37,969 nucleotides of DNA. Origin: Kiritimatiellia bacterium. GTDB taxonomy: Bacteria; Verrucomicrobiota; Kiritimatiellia; RFP12; UBA1067. This document shows positions 19,388 to 29,585 of this stretch, piece after piece. Numbering within the stretch: the first letter of the stretch is position 1; every line of letters starts with the position of its first letter. The translations under genes were made by a program, and so were the position numbers. Under the pieces are notes generated by a model. It searched no databases and had not been told where the DNA came from. It saw only the letters and a list, made by a program, of their open reading frames with translations. The stretch is taken from the NCBI GenBank assembly GCA_016296065.1, contig JAEDKA010000035.1, positions 1 to 37,969 of the forward strand, in the 5' to 3' direction.

Positions 19388-21451
19388 ATGCAGAAGGAAA
19401 GAATAGGCGCCGCACTTGCCTGCGGCGCCCTCTTTTTCGCGGCGCTTGCGCCGCGCTTCGCCGTCGCGTCTTTCAGTGCGGAGCTTCTTCTCGTTCCGGA
19501 GGAGTCGCGCGACGCGGTGGTTCAGTCGCTGCGGCGCGAAGGGAGGGCTCGCGAGGCGTCTGTTCTCGCGGCCGCCTGGAGAGACGACGCGGAGCTCTTC
19601 GAGCGCGCGGCAAGGGAGGCTCTCGCCGAAGAGTGGGATTCTAATCTCGCGCTTCTTCTCGCGTCGAGCCTCGCACGCAGAGGCGAGGTCTCGGCCGCGG
19701 AATCCGTCCGCGGCAAATGTGCCGCGCTCCGTCCGAAGCAGTTTCTCCTCGGCGCGTCCGCAAGATCGCTCGACATGTCGGGAAAGCGTCCGGTCGTGTT
19801 CCTCCACGGATACATGGGCGACGCGGATACATGGTCTGACTTCACCAAGTACTTCAAGGCTTCCGGATACGGCTCGGACGATCTACTCGTCTTCCAGTAC
19901 TACGAAGACAGCGACAGTCCGTCTGGCGCAGACGCGGGCCTCACGGCGCTTGGATGCGACACAGACACGCCGATAGAGGCGATTGCGGCGCGCGTTGCCG
20001 CGAACGTCCGGATATGGCTTCGCAGGAGGGCGGGAATTCCCGAAGCGGACTCCTCACGCGACAGCGAGCTGCCTGCGCCTGACTACATCTGCCATTCCAT
20101 GGGCGGACTCGTGTTTCGCGTACTCTATGCGGAGACGCCGGAGCTCGCGCATCGCTGTGTCACCCTCGGAACGCCGCACTTCGGACAGAGCATTGCGCTT
20201 ACTGCGGCGGGATACCAGACAAAGCAGATGAAATTCGGCTCGTCGTTTCTCTGGAAACTCGCCGAGGACTGGCGCTGGCGCGGAAAGGATTTTCCCGACA
20301 TGATATTTGTCGCCGGCACGGCCGAGAGCAAGGACTACGGCTACTGGGACGGACTCGTCTACGCGTGTTCTGCTTCCCCGCTGAACCTCTCCGACTCCGA
20401 TTTCTGGAACCGCGTTTTCTACGTCAACCGCATACACTCCACCGTGCTGTCTGTGCTGCATTCCGGCAAGAAGGCCCTGACTGAAATCAGCGGCGCGCAG
20501 GATGTCATGCTGAAAATCGCATACGGATATCTCAACGACGCATTCTATTTCAAGGACGGCAAGCGACCAGAGGAAATGCAGACTCTCGTGGACGACGGGG
20601 CGAGTGCAAGCAACGCCGTCGCGGTCAGAACATCCGTCGGACACTACGGCGGCATGTTCGCGCAGGTGAGGCATCCGATTGCAAACACCGTCGACTCCGT
20701 GCAGCCGCCTGTGAGGTATTCGTCCAGCGCGACCGTTGTCGGACTTCTCAACGACGGGAGTACCGCGTACACTCCGGGGAAGAGCGGCGTAAGCTGGGAA
20801 CACGGCGCGGATGGGGAGGGTCTGACGAACGGACTCGTCATGGTGTTCGGGAAGCTCCCCGCTGCGGAGTACGCAGTCCAGGTGAACGCTCCGTCCTACC
20901 AGGACAAATATGTTCTTGCAACGATCGCGGCAGGAGGCGTCTCCGTGATGCGTTTCCGCGCGGGCTCGAATGCCGCGCCTGTCTCGTCGTTCGACCTTGT
21001 CGACGACACCGGCTCGCCGTTTACCGTGACGGTCTCCAACTCGTGGTTCGCGGCAAATGCGCTCTCGCACGGCGTCGAAGACCTGGAAGGGTGCGTCGCG
21101 GCCGGAACGAACAAGTGCGCAAACGGCTTCACCGCCGCGGAGGCGTGGTGGCTCGGACTCGATCCGCGCGACGAGGAGTCGTCCTTCGCTGTTTCCGCGA
21201 TCGATGTTTCGGACGGCGTAGCGCTTCGCGTGCGGACGGGTTCGGCAGATGTCCTGCCCGAGGACGCATCCGCATCCAGCGCGGCGCGCTCCACTCGCGC
21301 GGCATTCGTCGTGCAGCGAGCGGACGCCCCGAGCGGCGAGTGGCGCGACGTCGAAGTGAACTGGACGCAGGGCGACGGATGGTGGCGGCTTGCCGCGCCG
21401 CATGCCGAGTCGCCGTCGGGGCTGTTCCGCGTCGTCGCGCGTCCGCACTGA
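19388..21451 (+). CDS. Secreted alpha/beta hydrolase, lipase/esterase-like
   Basis: The protein has 687 aa from the chosen ATG at 19388, which has AAAGGA seven bases upstream and opens a signal peptide (MQKERIGAALACGALFFAAL, then an AVA-type cleavage site). An in-frame ATG at 19361 overlaps the purL stop (TGATG) and is an alternative. VVFLHGYMGDADTW (about 136-149) supplies the oxyanion HG motif. CHSMGG (about 235-240) is the nucleophile elbow with Ser 237, with Cys in place of the usual Gly. IHSTVLS near 350 offers the catalytic His; the Asp is not assignable. Roughly residues 420-687 are an all-beta extension with no recognised family, ending SPSGLFRVVARPH. That ending resembles the C terminus of the giant protein downstream (SPSGFYRIVAE). 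The substrate is unknown; PGAP1/LipA-type lipases are the nearest resemblance. Confidence 0.82.
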   Translation: MQKERIGAALACGALFFAALAPRFAVASFSAELLLVPEESRDAVVQSLRREGRAREASVLAAAWRDDAELFERAAREALAEEWDSNLALLLASSLARRGEVSAAESVRGKCAALRPKQFLLGASARSLDMSGKRPVVFLHGYMGDADTWSDFTKYFKASGYGSDDLLVFQYYEDSDSPSGADAGLTALGCDTDTPIEAIAARVAANVRIWLRRRAGIPEADSSRDSELPAPDYICHSMGGLVFRVLYAETPELAHRCVTLGTPHFGQSIALTAAGYQTKQMKFGSSFLWKLAEDWRWRGKDFPDMIFVAGTAESKDYGYWDGLVYACSASPLNLSDSDFWNRVFYVNRIHSTVLSVLHSGKKALTEISGAQDVMLKIAYGYLNDAFYFKDGKRPEEMQTLVDDGASASNAVAVRTSVGHYGGMFAQVRHPIANTVDSVQPPVRYSSSATVVGLLNDGSTAYTPGKSGVSWEHGADGEGLTNGLVMVFGKLPAAEYAVQVNAPSYQDKYVLATIAAGGVSVMRFRAGSNAAPVSSFDLVDDTGSPFTVTVSNSWFAANALSHGVEDLEGCVAAGTNKCANGFTAAEAWWLGLDPRDEESSFAVSAIDVSDGVALRVRTGSADVLPEDASASSAARSTRAAFVVQRADAPSGEWRDVEVNWTQGDGWWRLAAPHAESPSGLFRVVARPH

Positions 21452-21480
21452 GCTTTGAATCGCCGCGTATAAATTAGCTG

Positions 21481-21495
21481 CGTAAAATAGACGGA
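21481..21495 (+). promoter_or_regulatory. Upstream motif shared with the beta-helix gene
   Basis: CGTAAAATAGACGGA differs from the motif at 1703-1717 by one base. A second half-copy, GCAAAACAGACGCC, lies at 21519-21532, just before the -35 region. It is 155 bp upstream of the giant gene's ATG. Confidence 0.45.
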
Positions 21496-21538
21496 TTAAA
21501 AAAGACGCAAAAAAATCTGCAAAACAGACGCCAATTTC

Positions 21539-21567
21539 TTGCGCTTCTGGTTTGTTTTTGCTATGAT
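21539..21567 (+). promoter_or_regulatory. Predicted promoter of the giant exoprotein gene
   Basis: TTGCGC (21539-21544), a 17-bp spacer and TATGAT (21562-21567) are visible. Transcription would start near 21574 and leave a leader of about 60 nt. Confidence 0.6.
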
Positions 21568-21577
21568 TGTCTCAGAA

Positions 21578-21604
21578 GCGGGGGAGCAAGGGGATATCCT
21601 CCGC
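21578..21604 (+). promoter_or_regulatory. 5' leader hairpin of the giant exoprotein mRNA
   Basis: GCGGGGGA (21578-21585) pairs with TCCTCCGC (21597-21604), eight pairs with one G-U, around an 11-nt loop. It lies at the very 5' end of the predicted transcript. A Shine-Dalgarno (GGGAG, about 21621-21625) lies outside the stem. A role in mRNA stability is an inference. Confidence 0.4.
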
Positions 21605-21635
21605 TCACTAGGGGAACGAACAGGGAGACAATCGT

Positions 21636-24600
21636 ATGGCAAAAATGCCAATGTCGCGTGTTCTCGGCGCCGTAGCAGCCGTTGCACTTTCGTTCATTTC
21701 ATACGCCGCCGCTGGCGACGTGTGGAAGTCCGTCGCGGACGCCTCGCAGCCGCCGGTCTTGATGTCGTCCGACGGCATGCGAATAACGCTGAGGGCGGAA
21801 CCACTCGACGGCGCTGCGCCGACGGCGAGGCTGGTCGCGGCGCGTTCCAGGATACGGGCGAAGTCGATATCCTCCTTCCCCGACGCCGTTGACGTCTCGA
21901 CGGAGTCTCTGGGCGAGGGCGAATTGAGGCTCTACCTGCGCGTGACGTGGGAGAAGGACGGTAACGTGCGTCGGAGCGAGACGTACTTCTCGCCAGCGCT
22001 CGGCGACAGGGAGCCGTCGCGTCCGGAGGGCATGTCCGTGTTCGACCTCGACGCCTTCGTCGCCGAGTGCGAGGCGGAGACTCAGCGCGTGAAGCTGTCG
22101 TTCGACATGCCGTACGACGGACGCGCGACGGTGATTCTCGACGACGGCGACGGACGGCGCGTCAGGAACCTCGTCAACGCCGGACGCTTCGCGGCGGGGC
22201 GCAACGAGGTGGAGTGGGACGGACGGCACGAGGACGGCACAGTGGCCTCTGCGGGAACGTACCGTGTCCGCGTCGTCACGCACCGCGGCGTCAACTACGA
22301 ATACAAAGGCCAGTTCGCGAACGGAGGCGAGAAGCTGTGGAGGCCGTACGGACCGAACCACGAGCCTTTCCGCTCGCTTGTCGCAGGTCCCGACGGGAAA
22401 ATCAGCGCGTCGTCCCTGTTCACCGAAGGCGGCGATTCCACCGTCGTCATGAACACTGCATCCGGAAAGAAGCTCCACGGATGGGGCGAGAGCTGGAACT
22501 ACGGCAACGAGGCGCTCTTCCACGTAAACGGATCCGGAAGCTACTTCTATTCCGTCCGCGAAGGAAAAATCGAAAACGGCACCAAGAGCATGTTCCAGGT
22601 GTTCGCGTACAACTGGAACGGCACTTGGCGCCCGGAGGTCAAGGTCAACGTCCCCGATGCGTCGTACGTCGACCAGCCCAACGTCATAAAGCTCGCAGAC
22701 TTCGCGGGTGACGGCAGGCCCGCGCTCGCCGGCGCCGTGTTCAAGGACGGCAATCTGTTCGTTGCCGACAGGCGAGACGGACGCGTCTACGTCTATTCGT
22801 GCACGGAGGGGAGCACGTTCACGGTCAGGTCCCTCGACCGCTCGATCGAGATGAACGACGCCGGCGCGATGTGCATGGCGAACGGAGAGGTGTTCGCGTC
22901 GTCCGGCGGCGATATATATTCGATCCGCGCCGACGGATACAGGTACCGCCTGTACACTCTCGGCACGGGAGCCAAGCCCGTCGCCATGGCCGCGAACTCA
23001 AGCCATCTCTTCTGCCTCCACGAAGGCCATCACGTCGTCTACGTCTACCGCATCGACAACGGCGGATTCGTCAAGACGATCGGCTCAAGCAACGACGGCG
23101 ACTATGTCGGGCCCTGGGACAAAAACCGTCTCGTCAACCCGACTGCGCTCTGCATGGACGGGAACGGCAAGCTCTGGATCACCGAGCGCCGCCAGAGCCC
23201 GAAGCGGCTCTCGCGCTGGAACGTCGACAGCGGCGAGTGCGAGTACGAGAAGCTGGGCAGCGAGCAGTACGGCTCGCCCGGCGCGGGCATGGACGGGGCT
23301 GATTCGCATCACTGGATCGCGGAAAACGCCGAGTGGTACGTCAATCTGCAGAACGGCGAGGAGCAGATCGCCGGCAAGCTCCTTCCCGAATCCCGCTCGA
23401 ACGGCGGCGCGTGGAACGTTCCGCAGAACATGAACCGCACGTACAGATGGGTCCGCCGCGCAGGCCGCACGTTCGTCCTCGCCAACAACGAGTCGACGAC
23501 ACTCTACGAACTGAAGGACCACAGACTCGTCCCTCTCGCACTCGTCTCGACGCCCGGCATCTACTCCGCCTTTCTCGGGCGAGAGCACCTCTGCAGGCCT
23601 ATGTACAATGCGTACAAGAAGAAGTTCTGGTGGGCCAATGAGGAGTCGTTCCAGTACGACGAGTACACGCCGATGCTGTGGAAGGACCTTAACCGCAACG
23701 GTCTCATAGACGAGGATGAGGTCGAGTTCGGCGAGCGCGACACATCTGCCGCGTTCGCGTACTGGGGCGAGGTCATAGTGTCCCTTGACTTTCTCATGGC
23801 TGTCCATGAGGGCGACCATGTTTCGATTCTCCGCTTCGACGCAGGGTCTATGGAAGGGGATTCGCTTCCCAACTGGTCCATCGGGAACGCATGGAACTCG
23901 CGCAGGCATTGCCGCGACGGAGTGCCCGACGGCGGCACGCTCCCTACGCACCACGAGAGCTACTCGGACGGGAATTACGTGATATCTCCGACGACATCGC
24001 CCTACATGCTCGGCTACAACGCCGATGGACGGCTCCAGTGGTACATGGACTCGATCTATCCTTCCGTCCACGGTTCGCACGACGCGCCGCTTCCGGTTTA
24101 CGGACAGGTCCAGTCGCTCCTGTTCGCGCTGGGTTCCGTTGTCGTGAACGGGCGCACCGTCGTCGCGTGGCAGAACAACCACGGCGTCATCTACCTGATC
24201 ACGAGCGACGGAGTCTTCATCGACCAGCTCTTCTCCGACTGCCGCGTCGCGGGACTCGCCGACGAGTCGTTCATCGGCGGAGAGCCGTTTGGAGGCTCCC
24301 TCTCGCAGGGGCCGGACGGCACGCCATATCTCCAGGCCGGCGGAGGCGGATGCCGAGTGTACACGATCGCCGGACTCGACGGGATCGACGAGCAGCAGCA
24401 GACGACGCTCACCGTCACGGATGCGCAGATCGCCGCGGCCGTGCGCCTCAACCCGACGGCCGACGAGACCGCGTGGGCCGCTCCGTCCGTCGTCGTGCCC
24501 TATCGCTCCGAAGGCTCGTCGCAGGGCCTCAAGCGCGTCGCAGAGTGGAGTTCGGGGTCGAACAACATCAAGCTCGACGCGGCGTGGAACGAGCAGAACC

Positions 24601-27600
24601 TGAAGCTCCGCTACACCGTAACGGAGTCGTCGCCCTGGGTCAACAACGGCAACGACCCGTACCTCATGTTCAAGACCGGCGACTGCGTGGACTTCCAGCT
24701 TGGCGTCCCCGGACTCATGCGTATCCAGGTCTCGCGGCAGGCGGGCGGCGGAAACGGCCAGACCGTGGTGCGCTATCGGTTCACGACGGACGACGCCGGG
24801 GCGAATCCGCGAAACTACAACAGCCCCACGCGGACCTTCCACGTTGACGACGTGTCGTTCAGGAACGACGTAGGCGTCTCGGTGAGCGTCGAGAACGGAC
24901 GCTACGTCGCCAACATCACGATACCTCATTCCGTCACCGGACTCGACGGCGGCAATCTCCTCGGGACGTCGATCCCCGCGGACTTTGGCGTGATCTTCGG
25001 CGATGCCGCAGGTGAAGTGGATCTCTCGCGCATCTACTGGAGCAACAAGTCGACTGCGATCGTAAACGACATACCCGAGGAGATCATTCCCCAGCCCGCG
25101 AAGTGGGGTTCGCTGGTGTTCGGCTCGGACGACGGCGGCTCGGGGTCCGGCGGCTCCCTCGCCAACGCCCAGCGCCACGCCGTCTTCGCCGGCTACATCG
25201 GAAACCCCGGCAACTTCCGCGCGATCAGGAACGAGCAGGATCCGCTCTTCTACAACCATATCTTCACCGTCAACCCAGTCTACGACTCCGTGCGCGGAGT
25301 CCTCTGGGCCGGAACGGGCACGGGACGCGTCTCGAAGTTCCGTCCGGACGGAACGCTCCTCGCGACGTACATTCTTCCCGACGCGCCGCCTTTCTCGCGA
25401 CTCGACAAGCTGACGCTCATGGGCGACGGATCGGTAGTGACGATCGCCGGCGGCTCGATTTCGGCATATCCCAACGACACTCGCTCCGGCAAGCTCTACC
25501 GCATTCCGGCTGACGCGCGCGACGGAGACCGCGCCGAGCAGCTCGATCCGCACATCCCGGTGAACGGCATTTCTGCCTCGTCCCGCGACGGAAAGATACT
25601 TCTGCACGGCTGGAGCGGCAAAGTCCATGAATATGCCCCAGGAGGGTGGCCGCGGGAGATCGGCTCATTCCCGATGGGCGCCGGATTCTACACCGTCGGC
25701 CTCATGGACTGGGATTCGAACGGCACTCTGCGCTTCTACGACGGAGACCGCTGGATGCACACGTTCGCCTACAGGGACGACGGGACGATATACGAAACGG
25801 GCGATCCGCAGAACCTCTTCGGCGACTGGGAACTCACGTGCGGCAATGCGACGTTCGCCGGCGACGCCATGTGGTGTTTCAGCGGAGACACCGTCAAGCG
25901 CATGAACGGCACGACCTTCAAACCTGAGCCGGGCGTCGTTCACGGCGGCGCCTCGGGATACTTTATCGGAACCGTCGAGCGCAACGGCGAGATGGGCACT
26001 ACGGGCATGGCGCACATCGGCGGAAATCTATATGCGCTCTCTGCAAGCGTCGGCAGCGCGACATACCTCATGAACTGGAACGCTGCCGACAGCGCGCTTG
26101 AGGAGGTCGGGCGTATCGGCGTCGTCATGGAAGGGCGCAGCATCGCGCTCGACGATGCGGGATACGTCTACGTCGACGGACTCATCTGGAAGATCGGCGA
26201 CAGCGCCAAGTCCGCCCCGCGGCTCGCGATGGACCAGCGCACGGAGTACGGCGCGGCGACGATGCCGAACGGAAGGGTCGTTGCGCTCGGACGCAACGGC
26301 GAGGTGCGCTACGGCTTCCTCTCGGAGGGGCTCTCGACGTTCGACCAGAGGTTCGACATGAGCGGCGTCTCCGAGGAGGCGGAGGAGGTAGGGTCCTATT
26401 TCCGCACGCGGAACGACGGAACGTACGAACTCGTCCGCTTCGACTCCTATGCGCGCGCATATGTCTTCCGCTTCAAGGAGGACGGCACTCCCGTCGTCGA
26501 CGCCGGATGGTCCAACTTCTTCGAATGGCCTGTCCCCGGAAACATCTCCGTCGGCGGGCTTTCCATCGACGCGGGACGCATCGCGATCACCGATCCGCAA
26601 TCCGGCACGCTCAAGGTCCTCAACCTCTCCACAGGCGCGGAGCTTGCGCGCGTGGATGGGCTCGTCCAGCCGACGCGCTGCGCGCTGCGCGGCGAGAACG
26701 TCGTCGTCTACGAAAGCGGCGCGCAGCGCCTCTCGGTGTTCAGGCTCGCCGTGCCGGCGCAGTACACCGTCGAGGAATATTCCGATCCGACGATACAGCC
26801 TGGCGACTACTACTGGGACCGCGGCTGCGAGTCCGGCTACTGGGGCGAGGCGTCGAAGTGGCGCGTCGGGTCGGTGGACGGTCCAGGCTCGGCATTCGCT
26901 CCTGACGGAACGAAGGACGTCGTCGCCGTCTTCAGCGGAGCGGACGCGCGCATCGACCTCGGTTCCGGCGAGTTCTTCAACATCGTGCTCAAGGACAACT
27001 CGACCCTCCGCATCGCGCTAAACGAGGGGGCGGTCCTTCGCGCGGCGGACATCTCGCGCAATCGCTGGAACGGAAGCGCCATAGACACCGACTACGGAAA
27101 CAACAACATCTTCGTCAGCGGCGGAACGCTCGACCTCAACGGCTCGGGATTCTACTTCTGGCACGACGGCAACACTATCGAGGCGATCTACGGCGGAAGA
27201 ATCGAGGGCTTCTCTGTTCGCAACAACTACCATGACGAAGGATTCCGCAATGTCTTCCGCGCCCGCGACGGCGGCGCGATTAGCGGATCGGGTACGATTC
27301 TATATGCCCCGTCGGGTGATTTGCTTGAAGCATCGAATGGCACTGTCGTCTTCACCGGCGACATCTACGCGCAGGGCTCCGGTACCGCTCGGATTGCCGC
27401 AGGCGGTGCGTCTGGATCCATTACTGCAGGGCGCATTACGCGTGACGGTGATGCGTCCGTCGCGCTGACCTTCTCGCCGTCTTCATCGGGGCGTACGTCG
27501 CAGGGCGCATACCTTACGCTGACAGGCGACAACGCGCTTCCGGGATCTGGCGTCACTGTCGCAGTCTCCGCTCCCGCGGAGTGGGACTCGTCGTTCCCCG

Positions 27601-29585
27601 AGGATGGCGCCGTTGCGCTTGTCGAGATTAGGAACGGCGACGCGTCCGCACTCTCCGCCATCGCGGCAAATACGCCGCGCGACGCAGTTGCCGGCGGCGA
27701 GCTGCGCGTCTCGTCCGACGGACGCACGCTCTACTACGTGCGCACCAGGCAGCTTGTCGACGAACTCGGCTATGAAGGCGCGGAGGTGTCGCAGTCTGGA
27801 GAATGGACGGTCCTCAAGTGGTCCGGAGAGGGCACTGTGACCGTTCCGTCCGACTGCCGCATCGACGTCCTTCTCGTCGGCGGTGGCGGCGGCGGCGGAA
27901 CGCTCGCCGGCGGCGGCGGTGGCGGCGGCGGAGTCGTCTACGAGCAGGGGCTCCTCGTCCGCGCTGGCGAATACTCCATCCGCGTCGGAGCAGGCGGCGC
28001 GGGCGCCACGTACGAAGGCGGCGCGTCGGGCCGCGGAGGCGACACGACGGCGTTCGGACTCGTCGCGCTCGGCGGAGGCGCCGGCGGAGGGTACGGCTTC
28101 GGCAACAACGGATACTGGGACGGCAGCGTCGCAGGCGGCAGCGGCGGCAGCGGCGGAGGTGCTGGCGGACACCGCGTCGACCTCGGCGCCGGAACGCCGA
28201 CTCCCGGAAGCGGCACGTCCGGTCAGGGACGCGACGGTGGTGCTGCAATCTCGCAGCATAGTCACGACATGAAGCCCGAACTTGGTGCCGGCGGCGGAGG
28301 AGGCGGCGCGTGGACGCAGGGCGGCGCGGCGTTCTGGAATGACGAGCTCGGGCTCATCGAAGGAGGAAAGGGCGGCGATGGTGCTCTATGCGACATCACG
28401 GGCGAGGCCGTGCGCTACGGCGGCGGTGGCGGCGGCGGAACGAGCTCGAACTACCACACGCTCTACGCGGCCGGCGGACTTGGCGGCGGCGGCGCCGGCG
28501 GATTCAACAACACCTCGAACAACACCGCCGTGCCGGGAGGGGACGGAACGGACGGACTCGGCGGAGGAGGTGGTGGCGCTGGATGCTACACGACGCGCTA
28601 CGATTTCGACGAGAACAAGGGTGCCACGGGTGGACGCGGAGGAAGCGGCATCGTGATCGTCAGATACTCGAAGCTTTCGTTCTCCGACGTCGTCAACGTG
28701 GCGGAGGCTGCTAGTTACGAAATCAACCAGTCGACGTCAAAGCCGTATTTCGGGTCGGACGCCTCCGAAAGCGCTGCCCTTGATCCGCTGCGCAACGCAA
28801 TCTACGGACGCGTGCCTTCGTTCACGCCCGGCACGATTCGCTCCGGAATGGGCAACGGCGGGGCTTTCTGGGAGACGCAGACATCCAACTGGGGCTGCCT
28901 TACGGACGGACTCATCCCGCAGCATCCGAAGGAGTACGACGACGGAAAGGGCTATGACGAGCAGCACAATGCCAGGTATCTCGTGCCTGACAACTCGGTG
29001 CTTGAATGGTCGTTCCCCGAGACGGACCTTGCGAGCGTGAGGTTCTGGACGCAGTGGCCTGACGGCAACCGCAACGACATCGCGGTCAAGTCGATACAGG
29101 TGCGCGTCGGCGGAGAGTGGGTGACGCTTGCGAACTCCGAGTTCTGCTCGGGGAAGAACGTCAACGCCACAGTGAAGAACGACATAGAGCCCTACATGGA
29201 CGCGTCCGTGAAGAAGCGCTGCGTGTTCTTCGGGCCGGTCTGGGGCGATGTCCTCGCGGCTGGCGCGACGGGACTCAGAATCACGTTCCCCGAGCAGGAG
29301 CTTGGCTACACGTGCTTCTGGGAGATCGAGGCGGAGAGGGCCGTCCCGCTTCTCCGCGAGACGCCGAACCTGAGCGGAATCTCCGCCGCAGGCGGGAAGG
29401 TCGTGCTGTCCGTCGACAACGCGCAGAAGGGCATCCGCTACGGCTACAGGTTCGCCGAGCGGCTCGAGGACCTCGCGACCGCGCCGATCATTTGGCTAGA
29501 CGGTCCGGCGGCGGCGGACGGACTCCTTCCGCTCGAGCACGACCGCACCTCTCCGTCAGGCTTCTACCGCATCGTCGCGGAGTAA
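21636..29585 (+). CDS. Giant secreted multidomain surface protein (2649 aa)
   Basis: A hydrophobic N terminus (VLGAVAAVALSFISYAAA) is a signal peptide. In order: a FlgD-like Ig segment (about 150-225, VEWDGRHEDGTVASAGTYRV); a long beta-propeller/NHL-like region (about 225-920); a CBM9-like carbohydrate-binding segment (about 925-1160, beginning DAQIAAAVRL); and a second propeller-like region (about 1170-1710). Next is an autotransporter-type parallel-beta stretch (about 1712-2050) starting YYWDRGCESGYWGEASKW. A glycine-rich domain (about 2079-2342) opens with VLLVGGGGGGG and closes with GGSGIVIVRYS. A discoidin (F5/8C)-like domain follows (about 2350-2568). A short C-terminal domain ends SPSGFYRIVAE. 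No catalytic site or membrane anchor is evident. A cell-surface adhesin or glycan-binding scaffold is the best guess. GGGAG precedes the ATG. Its TAA ends one base before the convergent kinase gene's last base. Confidence 0.85.
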   Translation: MAKMPMSRVLGAVAAVALSFISYAAAGDVWKSVADASQPPVLMSSDGMRITLRAEPLDGAAPTARLVAARSRIRAKSISSFPDAVDVSTESLGEGELRLYLRVTWEKDGNVRRSETYFSPALGDREPSRPEGMSVFDLDAFVAECEAETQRVKLSFDMPYDGRATVILDDGDGRRVRNLVNAGRFAAGRNEVEWDGRHEDGTVASAGTYRVRVVTHRGVNYEYKGQFANGGEKLWRPYGPNHEPFRSLVAGPDGKISASSLFTEGGDSTVVMNTASGKKLHGWGESWNYGNEALFHVNGSGSYFYSVREGKIENGTKSMFQVFAYNWNGTWRPEVKVNVPDASYVDQPNVIKLADFAGDGRPALAGAVFKDGNLFVADRRDGRVYVYSCTEGSTFTVRSLDRSIEMNDAGAMCMANGEVFASSGGDIYSIRADGYRYRLYTLGTGAKPVAMAANSSHLFCLHEGHHVVYVYRIDNGGFVKTIGSSNDGDYVGPWDKNRLVNPTALCMDGNGKLWITERRQSPKRLSRWNVDSGECEYEKLGSEQYGSPGAGMDGADSHHWIAENAEWYVNLQNGEEQIAGKLLPESRSNGGAWNVPQNMNRTYRWVRRAGRTFVLANNESTTLYELKDHRLVPLALVSTPGIYSAFLGREHLCRPMYNAYKKKFWWANEESFQYDEYTPMLWKDLNRNGLIDEDEVEFGERDTSAAFAYWGEVIVSLDFLMAVHEGDHVSILRFDAGSMEGDSLPNWSIGNAWNSRRHCRDGVPDGGTLPTHHESYSDGNYVISPTTSPYMLGYNADGRLQWYMDSIYPSVHGSHDAPLPVYGQVQSLLFALGSVVVNGRTVVAWQNNHGVIYLITSDGVFIDQLFSDCRVAGLADESFIGGEPFGGSLSQGPDGTPYLQAGGGGCRVYTIAGLDGIDEQQQTTLTVTDAQIAAAVRLNPTADETAWAAPSVVVPYRSEGSSQGLKRVAEWSSGSNNIKLDAAWNEQNLKLRYTVTESSPWVNNGNDPYLMFKTGDCVDFQLGVPGLMRIQVSRQAGGGNGQTVVRYRFTTDDAGANPRNYNSPTRTFHVDDVSFRNDVGVSVSVENGRYVANITIPHSVTGLDGGNLLGTSIPADFGVIFGDAAGEVDLSRIYWSNKSTAIVNDIPEEIIPQPAKWGSLVFGSDDGGSGSGGSLANAQRHAVFAGYIGNPGNFRAIRNEQDPLFYNHIFTVNPVYDSVRGVLWAGTGTGRVSKFRPDGTLLATYILPDAPPFSRLDKLTLMGDGSVVTIAGGSISAYPNDTRSGKLYRIPADARDGDRAEQLDPHIPVNGISASSRDGKILLHGWSGKVHEYAPGGWPREIGSFPMGAGFYTVGLMDWDSNGTLRFYDGDRWMHTFAYRDDGTIYETGDPQNLFGDWELTCGNATFAGDAMWCFSGDTVKRMNGTTFKPEPGVVHGGASGYFIGTVERNGEMGTTGMAHIGGNLYALSASVGSATYLMNWNAADSALEEVGRIGVVMEGRSIALDDAGYVYVDGLIWKIGDSAKSAPRLAMDQRTEYGAATMPNGRVVALGRNGEVRYGFLSEGLSTFDQRFDMSGVSEEAEEVGSYFRTRNDGTYELVRFDSYARAYVFRFKEDGTPVVDAGWSNFFEWPVPGNISVGGLSIDAGRIAITDPQSGTLKVLNLSTGAELARVDGLVQPTRCALRGENVVVYESGAQRLSVFRLAVPAQYTVEEYSDPTIQPGDYYWDRGCESGYWGEASKWRVGSVDGPGSAFAPDGTKDVVAVFSGADARIDLGSGEFFNIVLKDNSTLRIALNEGAVLRAADISRNRWNGSAIDTDYGNNNIFVSGGTLDLNGSGFYFWHDGNTIEAIYGGRIEGFSVRNNYHDEGFRNVFRARDGGAISGSGTILYAPSGDLLEASNGTVVFTGDIYAQGSGTARIAAGGASGSITAGRITRDGDASVALTFSPSSSGRTSQGAYLTLTGDNALPGSGVTVAVSAPAEWDSSFPEDGAVALVEIRNGDASALSAIAANTPRDAVAGGELRVSSDGRTLYYVRTRQLVDELGYEGAEVSQSGEWTVLKWSGEGTVTVPSDCRIDVLLVGGGGGGGTLAGGGGGGGGVVYEQGLLVRAGEYSIRVGAGGAGATYEGGASGRGGDTTAFGLVALGGGAGGGYGFGNNGYWDGSVAGGSGGSGGGAGGHRVDLGAGTPTPGSGTSGQGRDGGAAISQHSHDMKPELGAGGGGGGAWTQGGAAFWNDELGLIEGGKGGDGALCDITGEAVRYGGGGGGGTSSNYHTLYAAGGLGGGGAGGFNNTSNNTAVPGGDGTDGLGGGGGGAGCYTTRYDFDENKGATGGRGGSGIVIVRYSKLSFSDVVNVAEAASYEINQSTSKPYFGSDASESAALDPLRNAIYGRVPSFTPGTIRSGMGNGGAFWETQTSNWGCLTDGLIPQHPKEYDDGKGYDEQHNARYLVPDNSVLEWSFPETDLASVRFWTQWPDGNRNDIAVKSIQVRVGGEWVTLANSEFCSGKNVNATVKNDIEPYMDASVKKRCVFFGPVWGDVLAAGATGLRITFPEQELGYTCFWEIEAERAVPLLRETPNLSGISAAGGKVVLSVDNAQKGIRYGYRFAERLEDLATAPIIWLDGPAAADGLLPLEHDRTSPSGFYRIVAE

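Noticed and set aside
23085..25628. Long minus-strand open frame across the giant exoprotein
   Set aside because: It is antisense to a frame with signal peptide and domains. The composition is the same GC-driven R/E/D/V type, with no recognisable family.
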